NCBI RefSeq assembly: GCF_004210375.1
Contig: NC_134830.1
Location: forward strand, 9,176,001-9,240,000
From: Tachypleus tridentatus
Taxonomy: Eukaryota; Arthropoda; Merostomata; Xiphosura; Limulidae
Length of the DNA stretch: 64,000 bases
Direction of reading: 5' to 3'
Shown: positions 1 through 12,362 of the stretch, piece by piece
Position numbering within the stretch: position 1 is the stretch's first letter
How the letters are laid out: the number at the start of each line of letters is the position of its first letter
Notes under the pieces: model-generated
Databases searched by the model: none
The model's input: only the letters and a program-made list of their open reading frames with translations
What the model was told of the DNA's origin: nothing
Position numbers and translations under genes: made by a program

Positions 1-318
1 GAACAATATACAGTGTTGATTCATTACAGATGTCATTTACATGTATTGAAAAGTCTTAAATATTGTGATTAAACAGTATACAGTGTTGATTCATTACAAA
101 TGTCATTCACATGTATTGAAAAGTCTTTAAATATGGTGATTAAACAATATACAGTGTTGATTCATTACAGATGTCATTCATATGTATTGAAAAGTCTTAA
201 ATATGGTGATTGAACAATATACGGTGTTAATTCATTACAGATATCATTTACATGTATTTAAAAGTCTTAAATATTGTGATTGAACAATATACAGTGTTAA
301 TTCATTAGAGATATCATT
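1..318. repeat. Minisatellite, about 70-bp unit (left part)
   Basis: About 4.5 copies starting at 1, 71, 142, 212 and 282, each beginning with gaacaatatacagtgtt or a close variant. The array is cut by the Tc1 insertion at 319 and resumes at 1958. Confidence 0.92.
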
Positions 319-320
319 TA

Positions 321-1955
321 CAGTCATGTGAAAAAGTTAGGATGCCCTATGAAAGCCTGTGTATTTTTGTAACATTTTTGGATATATAGATATTTAATAT
401 CATTTTTAATAATACTGAGAGATTATAGGAATATAACTAAACAATTAAAACTGAAGAAAAGACTTTTCAAGATCTTCTCTAAATGCAATTTTACAAATAT
501 GCATGTTCTAACTGAGGAAAAAAATTAGGACACCCCCACATCTATTCCCACTTAAAATGGCTAAACTTACACACAGGTGTATCACACCAGGTGCATATGA
601 TTAGAAGATTGTTACTCAGCATTTTGAATGAGGCTTTCCCTATATAAACCTCAGACATATAATTTGGTGTGCTCCTGACTGTTGAAGTGAGAGGGAGCAC
701 CATGGTGAGAGCAAAAGAGCTGTCTGAGGCCTTCAGAAAGAAAATTGTAGCAGCTGATGAGTCTGATAAGGGATTTAAAAAGATCCCAAAGAATTTTGAA
801 ATCAGCCATTCCACTGTCCGGAAAATAGTCAACAAGTGGAGGGCTTTCAAAACAACTGAGAACATCTCCAGGTCTGGTCTTCCAAGCAACTTCACCCCGA
901 GAGCAAACCGCAAGATGCTACAAGAGGTCTCCAAACACCCTAACATGTCATCACGGGACCTACAGCAGGCTCTGGCTACTGTTGATGTGAAAGTGCATGC
1001 CTCTACAATCATAAAGAGACTGCACAAGTTTAACTTGCATGGGAGGTGTGCAAGGAGAAAACCTTTGCTCTCTAAAAGAAACATCAAAGCCAAACTGAAG
1101 TTTGCCAGAGAGAATGTAGACAAAGACCAGGACTTCTGGAATAATGTTCTTTGGACAGATGAGTCCAAATTTGAATTATTTGGACACCAGAATAGAGGAC
1201 ATGTTTGGCAAAAACCAAATACAGCATTTGTATTTGGAAATACAAGAAAAGAACCTCATACCAAGTGTGAAGCATGGAGGTAGAAGTGTCGTGGTCTGGG
1301 GCTGCTTTGCTGCAGCAGGACCTGGACAGCTCACAATCATAGAATGCACCATGCATTCTACTGTGTATCAGAGGGTGCTTGAGGAACATGTGAGTTCATT
1401 TGTAAGAATATTAAGCTGAAGAAGAACTGGACCCTGCAACATGATAATGACCCAAAACAAACCAGTCAATCCACCAAGGACTGGCTGAAAACTAAGAAAT
1501 GGAGAGTCCTGGAATGGTCGAGTCAAAGCCCAGATCTTAATCCCATTGAGATGCTGTGGGGTGACTTGAAACAGGCTGTACATGCAAGAAACCCCTCAAA
1601 CAGCACACAGCTGAAAGAATTCTGCATTGAGCAGTGGGGCAAATTTTCTTCAGACTGATGTCGGAGACTGGTAGATGTCTACAAGAAGCATCTCGCTGCA
1701 GTTATTTCACCCAAAGGGGGTAACACTAGCTATTAGGGGTAGGGTGTCCTAACTTTTACCTCAGTTAGAATATGCATTTTTGTAAAATTACATTTACAGA
1801 AGATCTTGAAAAGTCTTTTCTTCAGTTTTAATTGTTTAGCTATATTCCTATAATCTCTCAGTATTGTTGAAATTGAGATTAAATATCTATATATCCAAAA
1901 ATGTTACAAAAATACACAGGCTTTCATAAGGTGTCCTAACTTTTTCACATGACTG
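321..1955 (+). mobile_element. Tc1-like DNA transposon, full length but inactive
   Basis: Bounded by TA target duplications (319-320 and 1956-1957). Terminal inverted repeats of about 215 bp start CAGTCATGTGAAAAAGTTAG and are nearly identical. The element is 1635 bp, normal for Tc1. It carries a broken transposase gene (702-1737). Confidence 0.95.
702..1737 (+). pseudogene. Tc1-like transposase, frameshifted
   Basis: Would bind the element's own TIRs and move it by cut-and-paste. Starts at MVRAKELSEAFRKKIV, has paired helix-turn-helix regions, then the DDE triad: Asp in WTDESKFELFG, Asp in LQHDNDPKQTS, Glu in SPDLNPIEMLWG. The frame shifts between about 1210 and 1265 and again near 1405-1420, and a TGA interrupts the C-terminal part near 1656. 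Not functional as read. Confidence 0.93.
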
Positions 1956-1957
1956 TA

Positions 1958-2136
1958 CATGTATTGAAATATGGTGATTGAACAATACACAGTGTTAATT
2001 CATTACTGATATTTACATGTATTGAAATAGGGTGATTGAACAATACACAGTGTTAATTCATTACTGATATTTACATGTATCGAAATAGGGTGATTGAACA
2101 ATACACAGTGTTAATTCATTACTGATGTCATTACAA
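1958..2136. repeat. Minisatellite (right part, shortened 58-bp units)
   Basis: About three copies related to 1-318, with unit near 58 bp because an internal segment is missing. It continues the array beyond the Tc1 insertion. Confidence 0.85.
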
Positions 2137-2552
2137 TGACCTTAACATATTTAATAATGAGGAAGAATACTTTATGTAATCAGTAACTTTGTTGTTACAA
2201 ACAATATCTTCTGGTTAGAAATGTTCATTTCTCAGCTTATGTGAAGCTCCTTAAGACAAGTTCCTTTTATCTTCTTATCTCTCTCAACATATAGAAAACA
2301 TTCACTTCAGAAACGTGCTTGAAGAAGCTATTTATTACAAACCCACACATAAATTAAGTTGTGAAATTTAGTGTTAAATAGAGTAATTATTAAAAGGTTT
2401 GGTTGTGCTGGTTGGTACAAAAGTATAATTAATCATAATGTACAGGTTAATAAGCACATTATGTGCTGTTTCAGTATGAAATGATAGATTGTTGAAAGTC
2501 TCATTAAGTACGTAAAGTGAGAGGTGCATAATATGTTTCTGTAATATGTTAT
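2137..2552. other. No recognised feature
   Basis: AT-rich DNA; a 64-codon open frame on the minus strand has no recognisable content. Confidence 0.5.
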
Positions 2553-3085
2553 ATAGTTGAGTGTACATAGTGTCTTGTATTACTGTAAGTTAAAAAAAAA
2601 TATCTTTCATAAAAGCAGGTAATAGTGTTGAGTGTACATAGTGTCTTGTATTACTGTAAGTTAAAAAAAGAGCTTTCATAAAAGCAAGTTATAGTGTTGA
2701 GTGTACATAGTGTCTTGTATTACTGTAAGTTAAAAAAAGATCTTTCATAAAAGCAAGTTATAGTGTTGAGTGTACATAGTGTCTTGTATTACTGTAAGTT
2801 AAAAAAAGATCTTTCATAAAAGCAGGTTATAGTGTTGAGTGTACATAGTGTCTTGTATTACTGTAAGTTAAAAAAAGATCTTTCATAAAAGCAGGTTATA
2901 GTGTTGAGGGTACACAGTGTCTTGTATTACTGTAAGTTAAAAAGATCTTTCATAAAAGCAGGTTATGGTTTTGAGTGTACATAGTGTCTTGTATTACTGT
3001 AAGTTAAAAAAAGATCTTTCATAAAAGCAGGTTATAGTGTTGAGTGTACATAGTGCCTTGCATTAATGTAAGTAAAAAAAAAACT
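2553..3085. repeat. Minisatellite, about 66-70-bp unit, eight copies
   Basis: Each unit contains gagtgtacatagtgtcttg, ttactgtaagtta, an A-tract and tttcataaaagcagg. Length changes come mainly from the A-tract. Confidence 0.92.
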
Positions 3086-3432
3086 TTCTCAAATGTGTCT
3101 ACAATGTTTTAAAATTATTTCCAAATGTGCCTGTTATTGTTTGAAATTATCAGAAGAAGCTTACTGTTTGTTTGAGGAGTTTTGAACTATGGTGTACAAG
3201 GATCTGTGATCCAACGTAAGATGTTTCTAAGATGACAAACATTGTAAATGAATGGTGAAAACCAAATCAAATCACTGTGTTTTAACACATTAACTTGTCA
3301 TTATTAGAGGTTACAAATTTTCTATAATTTTAATATCTTCACTCTCAATTAAGCAAGTAACTTTTATATGAATAGAGGGACATAATCTGTTTATATACAT
3401 ACATACATTTATATATAAAATGTTTTTTCCAG

Positions 3433-3550
3433 TTTTTCTCTGCTGTGGGGTCCAGTAAGTCATGCAAAGCACCTGTGTTCAAAAGAAATGCTTCCTTTCA
3501 CAGTTATTTATTTTAGCAGTATGTTTGCAACTCTGTATTTTGCTATGTGG
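3433..3550 (+). CDS. SFT2D3: SFT2D3-like exon (third from the 3' end)
   Basis: Preceded by the acceptor tgttttttccag and followed by the donor gtaagc. The first base completes a split codon from a missing upstream exon, then 39 codons follow in one open frame. It encodes the loop with LLWGPVSHAKHL and a membrane helix. Confidence 0.82.
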
Positions 3551-6500
3551 GTAAGCCATATTTATTATTATTACTTATGTTTTATAGTTACTTTAAGATT
3601 AATCAAAGTGTAGAAATTTGTTTTGGGCTAACTGACATAGATTTTCTGTTAGTCTAACTTTGCAAATCTATAAATAACTGTGGACACAGTGCACTTAGGT
3701 GTATGTTAATGTTTTCAAAATGGGAAATTGTATTATAATGGCAAGGAAAAGATTGAAATGCTATTACAAAGGAAACTGCAAAAATATGAGGAAGTTACAT
3801 TATACAAGGTTTACTGTACATGAAAGAAAAGTAGCCATTGGTCACGTTTTACTGCAGAAACATGCATGAGTAGAATGTATCTGTCTGTATGTGTGTATCA
3901 CACACACACACAAGCATCAGCCCCTCTGTTTAAAACTATCTATATGTAATCACTGTTTATAATGGTATAGCACTGCTTTTGGTTATATAACTGCTTTTAT
4001 TGTGCAAAGCATATTCCCAATGAAACTACAGTGGATATTTAGTGGCCTTTATTGTTTTTAAGGCCTGCTGATGATGGCTGGAAACATGTAGTTTAACCAT
4101 TTTAAACAACTCCTTGAGATAGTATCAAACATGTTTTATGATGTTCTGGACTTCAGCAAAGGTATATCATTTTGCCAGTGGTACTTTGAAACTTAATATG
4201 AGTGTACATATAGGTGCAATACTTTTGTCTAGAACTGTCTTTCAAACAGTAGTCCTTGATCAATCTCCAAGTGGTCCTTGGAAAGGTTACTTAATAGTGG
4301 AAAGATGTTATATATCACTTTTGTCCCAGCAGGTTAAAGTGCACATGTCATGACATTTGGAGTGTTATTTTCAAAATTTTTATTAAATAACATTTTTACT
4401 GCTTACATCAATGAGCTTGATATCAAAACATAATTTATAATTTAAATTTTAAAATTATATATGTTTTAATTTCCTAATTTAAAGGGAAATGTAAATAAAA
4501 AATGTTAAATATCAGTTTTGTGTCATGTAACACGTCCAGTTATCTTATTGCTGTTTCTATTTTATTAAGCCAACCACACAACATTTACAAGTTTATAATG
4601 AACTAGAAACTCGAATTTTAGATATGTACAAGATAAATATAAAATAAGAACCTCCCACCTGTAATATTTGCTGAGATGTCAATATATTTATCAAATCTAC
4701 TAGAATGGCTCCGCCCTTCAAATCAATCATTTGAAAGTTCTTAACTATTACCACCTACTACTAAGTCGCTCACGTTTATAACCAACAGAAAGATAATTTG
4801 CCTTTAATGTAATTCTGACAGTTGTTTATAGTTGACTTGAACGAGAAAGAAAGATTCTGCCCAAATTGTAGATGTCTGATCAATAAATCGTTGCTCTGAA
4901 TAGGAATGAGATGTTTTTCAACATATACTTTACTTAGAGACCATACTAAATCACAGGGATTTTGAGGATATTAATACAGTTATCTGATGTGTTTTGTTTC
5001 AAAAGTTAATGTTTGAAGCCTACAAAAATCAATATCTCTACACATCCCATCCTCAAGTCTAAACAAGGTATAGGATAGTACATATGTCCAACTGCAGAAT
5101 TTTATAACACAGGTACATACACAAAATCAATGTTTTTCAATGTATTTCTCATTTACTGTCTGTTTTAAGAAATAAAACTAAAATTTAAACATTTCTGAGT
5201 AAATAGTAATATGTATATGCACATTTGCACACAAGTGTAATGTATGGTAGCTGAAATAGTATACTCTTGTAGTCCAACATATAGTTAGGCCTACTGCATT
5301 TGTGTTATTCTAATTGTCTGAACTGAGGTAAATTTAAAACCACATTATATCACATTCAAAACTTGACAATTTTAAAATAAGAGGGAAGTAAACTTTATAA
5401 GTATGTGCCCAAATAACACCATACACATATGCTGCAAAATTCGACAGACATCAAATAGATGAACAGTAGTGCTGAAACACCTGTGATGTAAATGGATCAG
5501 TGAAGCTTAGAACGTACAATATTTATTGGATAGGGCAACTTTGAACCATATAATGTTTTCACACCTTCTAATTGCAATTTTATTACCTTTTGGAAGTTTC
5601 TTTTGTGTTGTAGGAAACATAAGCCGCTTAGTCCAGTATTGTGTTCTTGGAGCAAGGGCGTGTATGGATGACACTTTACTGCTTTGCACGTGTCTTCTTG
5701 CTCTTGAGGGTGTTGAATTATGGGGGTCATGTTCAGCGATAGGCTAAAATGTATAATGAGATAGTCCATAATGTCAGCTTTAGTTACAGTGGGTTTAACT
5801 TTAGATGTTGAAAGGAAAATAAACACAGAAAATTTATGGGATATGTTTAACAGTTAACTCTCAGGGTATGTACTTTAACACCTCATGTTTAAGAGTTTCT
5901 AGAGATTATTCAAGTGAGATTCTTGAGACAAAGAAAAGTATTTTTAATCTCAGAATGAAAATCGCTTTGCTCTCATACTAGTTATAAAATAATTGACAAT
6001 TTCACGAACAAATATTGATAAAAAAAATACTTCATTAAAAAAATCTGATTTTGCGTGTGTGAAAGCCTTGTGATGTTTACTAAAAGTCGTCCAAACATTG
6101 TGAAGTTACACTTAATATATTAGAAGTTACTAGTATGTAAACTGTAACAAGTACAAATGGTTATGAGTCTGGTACAATGGGCCTAGGCAGTGTCAGTACA
6201 GATATATTAAGCTTTTCTGTTGAGATAAATTGCATGATAAAAGATTCAGATGGTTCACAGATAAAAAAAAAAGTTTGAATACAAGTATTTTGTAAAGTAC
6301 ACTATGCTTCTAAGCATGCATATATTGAATGATTTTTATATTTATTTAGATATACAAGTTGGTTCCACCTTCAATGTTCAGAGCATAACCAACATTATTA
6401 TTGTAATCCTTTACTGGTAGCACAACAAAATCATAGCTGGTTGTCTGTCTGTGATTACTTCCCAAAATCCTTACCCTAGTGACTTGTACACTAAGCAGAC

Positions 6501-9500
6501 CACAGCAGATATTGGTTGGACCTGATTTACCTGAAGTTGCATATTCCAGTTTGTACAAAATATTCATGTTCATAAAAACACAAACTTTACAGACGGGTAA
6601 CTCTCGAACTAAAGACATGTGACCACATTCAGTAAAGTTGATAATTTTTGGTAGTTAGTAACTACATTACTCAGTTCATTGAGCTGTGTGGAACATCTTA
6701 AATAATATTGTAATCTTTGAAGAAGGAAAAAAATGACAGTTTTGTAGGTGGGGTTACTTTCATTAAATTAGAGTTTTTGTACCATTCATTGTTGGTAAAG
6801 CCTAGATTTTACATCATATGTTTAGAAATCTAATGAACAGTGTTATTGATTAATGTTGTTTATCTGTTTTAAATGTATATGAAAATAAGGTGGATTGATT
6901 TGTTTTTTGCTATAGGTAAAAAGCACTATTCCAACTGCAGTTTGTGCAATATGTCAAGTTTTAACGCTGATCTGGTATGTTGGTTTATTCTCAGTTCTCA
7001 TGCTATGTGTGTGACCTAAATAAATAACTCATCTCTTATTTAAAATATATGTATGTATGTCTTCAATATGATTTATTTTAGTTATAGTTTACACGATATA
7101 TTAAGAATATGTTAAGAACTAAACCGTAACAGCACAACTCTTCATTTTCAAGTTTCACCTGTGGATACAATTAACAAGACACTAGTGTTTTATACGTGTC
7201 TATGCTAAAAAAACTATTAATGTTTTCAAGGCTTAAAGTCATTATATTTTTAAGACTTGGAATCTAAAAGTGTTTTAAACAACAAAATGTTTCACTAAAA
7301 AGTTATAGCAAACTAAATATTTTTATGATTGCATTCTTCGTGACTCATTCAAGAATACAACTTTATGACGTTAAGGTTAGTTTTCGGCTGAGTGTTGCAT
7401 TTAGCTACCATTTATTTCATTGTATGCATGTACTACAGCTAAACTTACATTTCAAGTAAAACTTATATTTATAGTACTGTGAAACATTGAATCAAATGTA
7501 ACATCAGTTATGGAGTTATCTTCATGAAATTTTATTTTAATTTGAGTTAGCATGTTATATTTCCATGTGCAAAGAGCTAAATCATAACAACACCAGTCTG
7601 TATAATTCTTGGCTTTTATATGATCTATAAGCACATGAAAGTAGTGATAACGTGAGCTGCCATGTGCTCTGGCACTGGGTCACGACCGATATTTACTTCT
7701 GGGCTGTGTGACACACCAGTGGGTCACAAGCAATTATGTTTCAAAGCCACATTTATCTTAGGATGTGCGAATTTGGGGCACTGTGACTGCTCCTTGGCAG
7801 CTTTTTTAATGTTTAATCTTATTTATACTTAATTTATTAAATAATGTGTTGAGATAAACATGGAGATACACATACTGGTATTGTTTTCTACTTTTATCTA
7901 TATCTGTTTTTATTTTGTATTTTTATCAAATGTATACATGTCTTTGTTTCTGTGTTGTGTATGAGGGATGTTTAGAAAGAAATGGGGTATGGTTTCTTAC
8001 AGGCCAGTTGTACTAGATTTCAACTACTAAACAAACATTGTTTCTCAAACAAACATTGTTTCTCAACATTCTTGAGCAAGTAGCACTTTTTTTATCCATC
8101 ATATCAGTTAAGCAAGTGCGATGTTATAACCAATCTGTAAGAGAATTGAAAATATAAAAGTGACATATGTCAGGACCATGTGCAAGAGGATAAAAAATGA
8201 CTACCAAAGCCAGGTCCTAAAATCCATTTGTTTAGTGGTAGCATGACTGATTAAAATCAAAATTCAGTTGAACTGAAACCATTTTGAATCTGGGATTTTT
8301 TTTCTTCTTTTTTTCATTTGACCTTTTTGCCTTCAGTACTTTATTTCAGAATCTCTTCATGTTGGTATCATTCGTGTGGTGTTATGTGCTCATTGTCAAT
8401 GGCAGGAATGATTGGTGGAATTGAAATTTGTGTAGAGAACTGTGTCTTTATTTTATGTTTAAGTGTGGTATTGAATATTGGAAGAGAACAACTAGTACAT
8501 TATATCACTTGAAGAATACCTCCAAAGATGTTTTTAACAGCAATGAAGAGAAGTAGTAACTATGCAAGACACTTTCCATCCACCACTCAGTTGTATTAAA
8601 GACTGGTGGGAATGTTGAATAGGATGGACAAGAACCAAAAGGAATATGTGTTCCAAGAGAACTGTTACATAACATGATTATGGGCTGCTTTTGTAAAACA
8701 TCTAAAGTTCAGGAGATGTTTTTAAATAAGGACATTAATTGACATTAGAATTGTATTTGTATTTTTTAAAAAAACGTCCATTTTCATGAATTATTCATGT
8801 GTAATGTTTTACAATGAAAAATTATAAACAATAATTTATTAAAATATATTTGATACATTTAGCATTTTTTGTCTACTTTAAATCATGATTGAAGTTTAGT
8901 TCAATGAATGTTACGTGAAAGCAGGACATCGTGTTACAATGGAAATACACGTATGAACAAAACTGTTATTTGTTTAACCTAACTGCATCAGTTGCTAGAA
9001 AACTGCAGTCTAGTGTATAAACAGTGTAATGGTGAAACTTAAAACACTAGTTGTTTTATACCAACCAATGAGTAAGTAAATTAAATGGTGTTCTCACCTT
9101 CCATGTTTTCCATGTCATTCTCCATTAAGCCAAGAAATAAGTACACAGCCACTACATCTTAAATTCTGAAAACGTAAAGAAATGAACAGGGTGGGATTTT
9201 TTTAAATCTATATCATTAGTTTAGAGGGAAATCAGGAATAAAATAAAATGTGATGTAACTTTTCATTTGTAATAGAAATAAACAAAAAGAGTTTCCTACA
9301 TACATAAGAACTCAACTTTAAAGGATTAGGTTAGGCTAGGGTAAGCAAATAATTGTTTTAAACCTGGCTTTGTCCAGACTTCTCGGTTACTTAACATTTT
9401 AACATAAGAATGTCCAGCTTTGACCTGTTATTAATAAACAGTCTGTTGACTTTTATCCAGTGTGTGAGAAATAAATTTGTGTTTCTTTCTGGACAACTCT

Positions 9501-10495
9501 AATTTAATTATCTAAATGAGCTTTAAATAGCAATAGGATAAGACACAAGGAGAACCAAGGTACTGCTAAACTTCAGGTAGGAAATTAGCTCATTCTGTTT
9601 TATAGGCATATTACATGTGTACAAACTGCTTGCAAGCCCATGATTATTGGTTAAAAAAACCTCTAATACATTACAATCACAGAAGAAAAGTAAAAATATA
9701 TATATAGTAGCAGTTAATATGTCCAATGTTTCTTAATGGAGACCTTGCATAGGAACATAGTAATAAAGTAACAAGAAAATATACAAATTACTTGATATTA
9801 CACTGTGTTAGGCACCATCAGTTGTTAGTGTATAAAGTAAATACCTGCAAGTTGTCTCACATTTCATTATTTAAAATACATCTTCCATAGCCTAAACTTT
9901 TTTTCACCTTTCTACAGGGTGTTCGGAAAGTCACTGTGCACTGATATATTTATTAACAGACATGTTTCAATATAGAATACAGAAGGTAAATATGAATGAC
10001 AATTATAAACAATGTTGAAAGTGACCCCCACTGGCATCAATACAGGCCTGGATCCTTCTTATTTTGTTTCTAAACACCGCTATCAGTTGCTGGCTTCAAA
10101 TAGACTGAATAAAATATGACTACAAAACTGCACAGTGACTTTCTGAACACCCTGCATAATGTTTTATTAACTTATTTCCCAAAATTAGTGCATATTGTTG
10201 GTTTATCACTTCTCTAAAGTATTATCGTAATAAATGTGTGTGACTTTTAGTCAGGATGATATAATGTAATAGAGTAAAAATGGATTTTTTGTCAATCTTA
10301 ATTACATTTTTGTAATAAGAGATTAGACTGTGACATGTTTGAATGATGTACATCTATTTTTGTCACTTAAACAATTTTTTTTTTTTTAGGTATGTAATTA
10401 GATACATTCCTGGAGGACAAACGGGACTTCGATTATTTTCAAAAATTTTTACGACTGCAGTCACTAAAACGGTCAACAAAACCTTACCAGTGTAA
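3433..10495 (+). CDS. SFT2D3: SFT2-domain Golgi vesicle-transport protein, C-terminal three exons (5' part missing)
   Basis: Spliced gene read as exons 3433-3550, 6916-6974 and 10390-10495. Introns begin GT and end AG, and phases match: exon 1 ends on TGG, exon 2 starts GTA, and exon 2 ends with TG, which G of exon 3 completes to Trp. The visible 93 residues run from FSLLWGPVSHAKHLC through two hydrophobic segments (LPFTVIYFSSMFATLYFAMW and about TIPTAVCAICQVLTLIW) to YIPGGQTGLRLFS and a C-terminus of KTLPV. Sft2/Got1-family proteins are small four-helix membrane proteins acting in endosome-to-Golgi vesicle traffic. The W-Y-x-x-x-Y-I-P junction and terminal LPV fit the SFT2D3 branch better than SFT2D1/D2, as I recall those sequences. 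The start codon and first two membrane segments would lie left of the window; I found none in the repeats at 1-3400. AATAAA lies at 10510-10515, close to the stop. Confidence 0.82.
3551..6915 (+). other. SFT2D3-like intron
   Basis: AT-rich. Holds a CA run near 3900 and a dispersed repeat copy at about 6025-6200. Open frames at about 5500-5830 and 6346-6618 (minus) look like decayed coding DNA but I cannot assign them. Confidence 0.6.
6025..6200 (+). repeat. Unclassified dispersed repeat, copy 1
   Basis: Aligns, with many substitutions, to 47008-47185 in the same orientation: shared atacttcat, aaatctg, tgatgtttact or close forms, aatatattagaa and atggttacga-like segments. No tRNA-like head or TIR was seen. 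Confidence 0.65.
6916..6974 (+). CDS. SFT2D3: SFT2D3-like exon (penultimate)
   Basis: A 59-bp exon between acceptor ttttttgctatag and donor gtatgt. It encodes VKSTIPTAVCAICQVLTLI plus two bases of Trp, the core of the last membrane helix. Confidence 0.8.
6975..9914 (+). other. SFT2D3-like last intron, 5' part
   Basis: Apart from the MITE-like element that follows, I see only AT-rich DNA with short A/T tracts. Confidence 0.5.
9915..10154 (-). mobile_element. MITE-like deletion derivative of a Tc1/mariner-type element
   Basis: 240 bp with 26-bp terminal inverted repeats (CAGGGTGTTCGGAAAGTCAC and on) differing at one position. Left flank TA, right flank CA. Between them, minus-strand 10,010-10,090 resembles the last residues of a transposase (IQACIDASGGHFQH), suggesting a large internal deletion. 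Confidence 0.75.
10390..10495 (+). CDS. SFT2D3: SFT2D3-like terminal exon
   Basis: Follows a long T-tract and AG. G completes the split Trp codon, then 34 codons and TAA. The basic cytosolic tail ends in LPV, as in SFT2D3 proteins. AATAAA at 10510-10515 is only 15 bases past the stop, so a more distal poly(A) site is also possible. Confidence 0.82.
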
Positions 10496-12362
10496 TTTTT
10501 TTTTTAAATAATAAAGAAATTGCCAGAAAGACTTTAGCCACACATATTGCATATTGTTTAACCATTTCAATGTTGTTTTTCTATTTTTGATTTTCAAGTT
10601 ATCTTCAAAAACGTACAATAGAATTTTATGTTGTACATCTACTGTTCTTTCTTTTAACTCGGTCATTAGTGGCATAATGAATAGATTTTAAATACCTTTT
10701 GTTTTCTGACATTTTTCATTAAAAACAAACTAAAAGATTAGTTTTAAAACAGATATTTTTCACTTGATGTACACATTTTTGTCATTTTTTGATAGCCCAT
10801 ATTTATACAGTTGAGATATATTTCTTGAATTACAGGGTTTTAGCATATATAGTATTTTGTTTATATTGTGATTTGTTCACCCAGCTGTTCCCAACTAACT
10901 ATGATGTTTGCTACTAAACTCCTATAGAAAATTATTTTGATTTAATTGGCCTAGCAGAATATAATTCTTACCTGACTTGTTGCATATTTTCTCTGTTTTA
11001 TATCTTGAAAAATAGTGCTTATAGTTCGAGGTTAATTAAAACAGTAGTAAACTTTTCAGCCAATATAATTGTGAATTTCTCCCAGTTTTTCTTATAAAAA
11101 ATGCTTGTGATAATTACAAAACAGATAGTTTTATAAGCTTCTTGCATCAGTTACCTGATACATTCAATGTTTCAATCTTCTGTCTTCAGCTCATTGATAT
11201 TGTTGAAGGTTTTGACAGCTGTTCATAAAAAAAACAACACTTTAAGTGAGTGAAGGCCATAGTAAACATAAGTTAGTGATATCTGTAAAGGTTTTCTCTC
11301 TCTCTGTTTTTAGCTGTTTTGATATAAGTTAAACATACGTCACACTTGACTCTAGTTTATTAGTTTTTTAGCCAAGATATCCAATATTTCAACGAAGTTA
11401 AAGGTTTATGTAGAATCTGAGTCTTCATTAGGTTAATTATTCTGTTTTTAGAAAATGTGTTTATGTGTGGTTTTATTTTGTGCTATTGTTTTGTCTCATG
11501 ACACCTCTAATGCATCAAGAATGGTACTGCTTTGTTTCTGTTAACATTATGATTGGTTCAACAACAGATGTGTTTGAATCAATATCAGTGATATCTCACT
11601 TCCTTGATATATTAAATACCATTGTGATCAATTTATCATGCATTTCAAATATTATATTAAAAAAAAAATGTTTTCCTGAAACATTACCTCAATCTTATGT
11701 TGTATGTCACTTCAGTTGAAGGTTGTTTTTTTTCACTTTGTTTGGATCTAAAGTATCTCAATATTAATTATTACTCGCATTTTATTTCACTGCCTTTGTA
11801 TTCCACTTAACTATATATAAGTACTGTATGTATGATATGTAAATATACAATGTTGTTGCTTTATTTATGGGTTAAAAGCTTTTTATGAGCAATTAAATAA
11901 CTGATTTTCCTTACAGTGTAATATCTACATAATCAACAATGTTTCGTAAATGTTAATATTTAAGATTCACAGCCTATGAAATAAAAAATAAATTGGTTAA
12001 AAGGAGTGTATCATAAGGTATAAACATATTTTACATGAGGGTACATAACAAAAGTATGAACATTTATAGATAAGATCAGTTGTCTGGAATATTAATGCTT
12101 CTGGAAAGTAAAATTTGTGACAGTTTCCTGAATTAAAACGTATCATGATTATCTTCTGTTTGAGGCTTATATTTTTTATTTTTTTTTATCAAATAAGAAT
12201 CGTGGCATTTTCAGCTTTCATTACTTGTATGTTTTGTGTTTGCCCTAAAATCAAAAAGTGTAATTTATAGCATTGAAATTATGATTGTTTTTCATAACAG
12301 CAGTCGGGAAATCCTTTATTATCATCCATTTTTGATACTTCACGACTATAGTACTTTTTGAG
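10496..12362. other. 3' flank of the SFT2D3-like gene, no further gene seen
   Basis: AT-rich, without SINEs or tandem repeats. Several AATAAA words occur, so part may be 3' UTR. Confidence 0.5.

Noticed and set aside
542-1168. 208-codon minus-strand frame
   Set aside because: Antisense shadow of the Tc1 transposase.
5497-5826. 109-codon minus-strand frame and overlapping plus-strand frame
   Set aside because: Looks like decayed coding DNA, but no family recognised and no splice support.
6346-6618. 90-codon minus-strand frame (SYDFVVLPVKDYNNNVGYAL)
   Set aside because: Coding-like texture but no family I can name; possibly an old retroelement piece.
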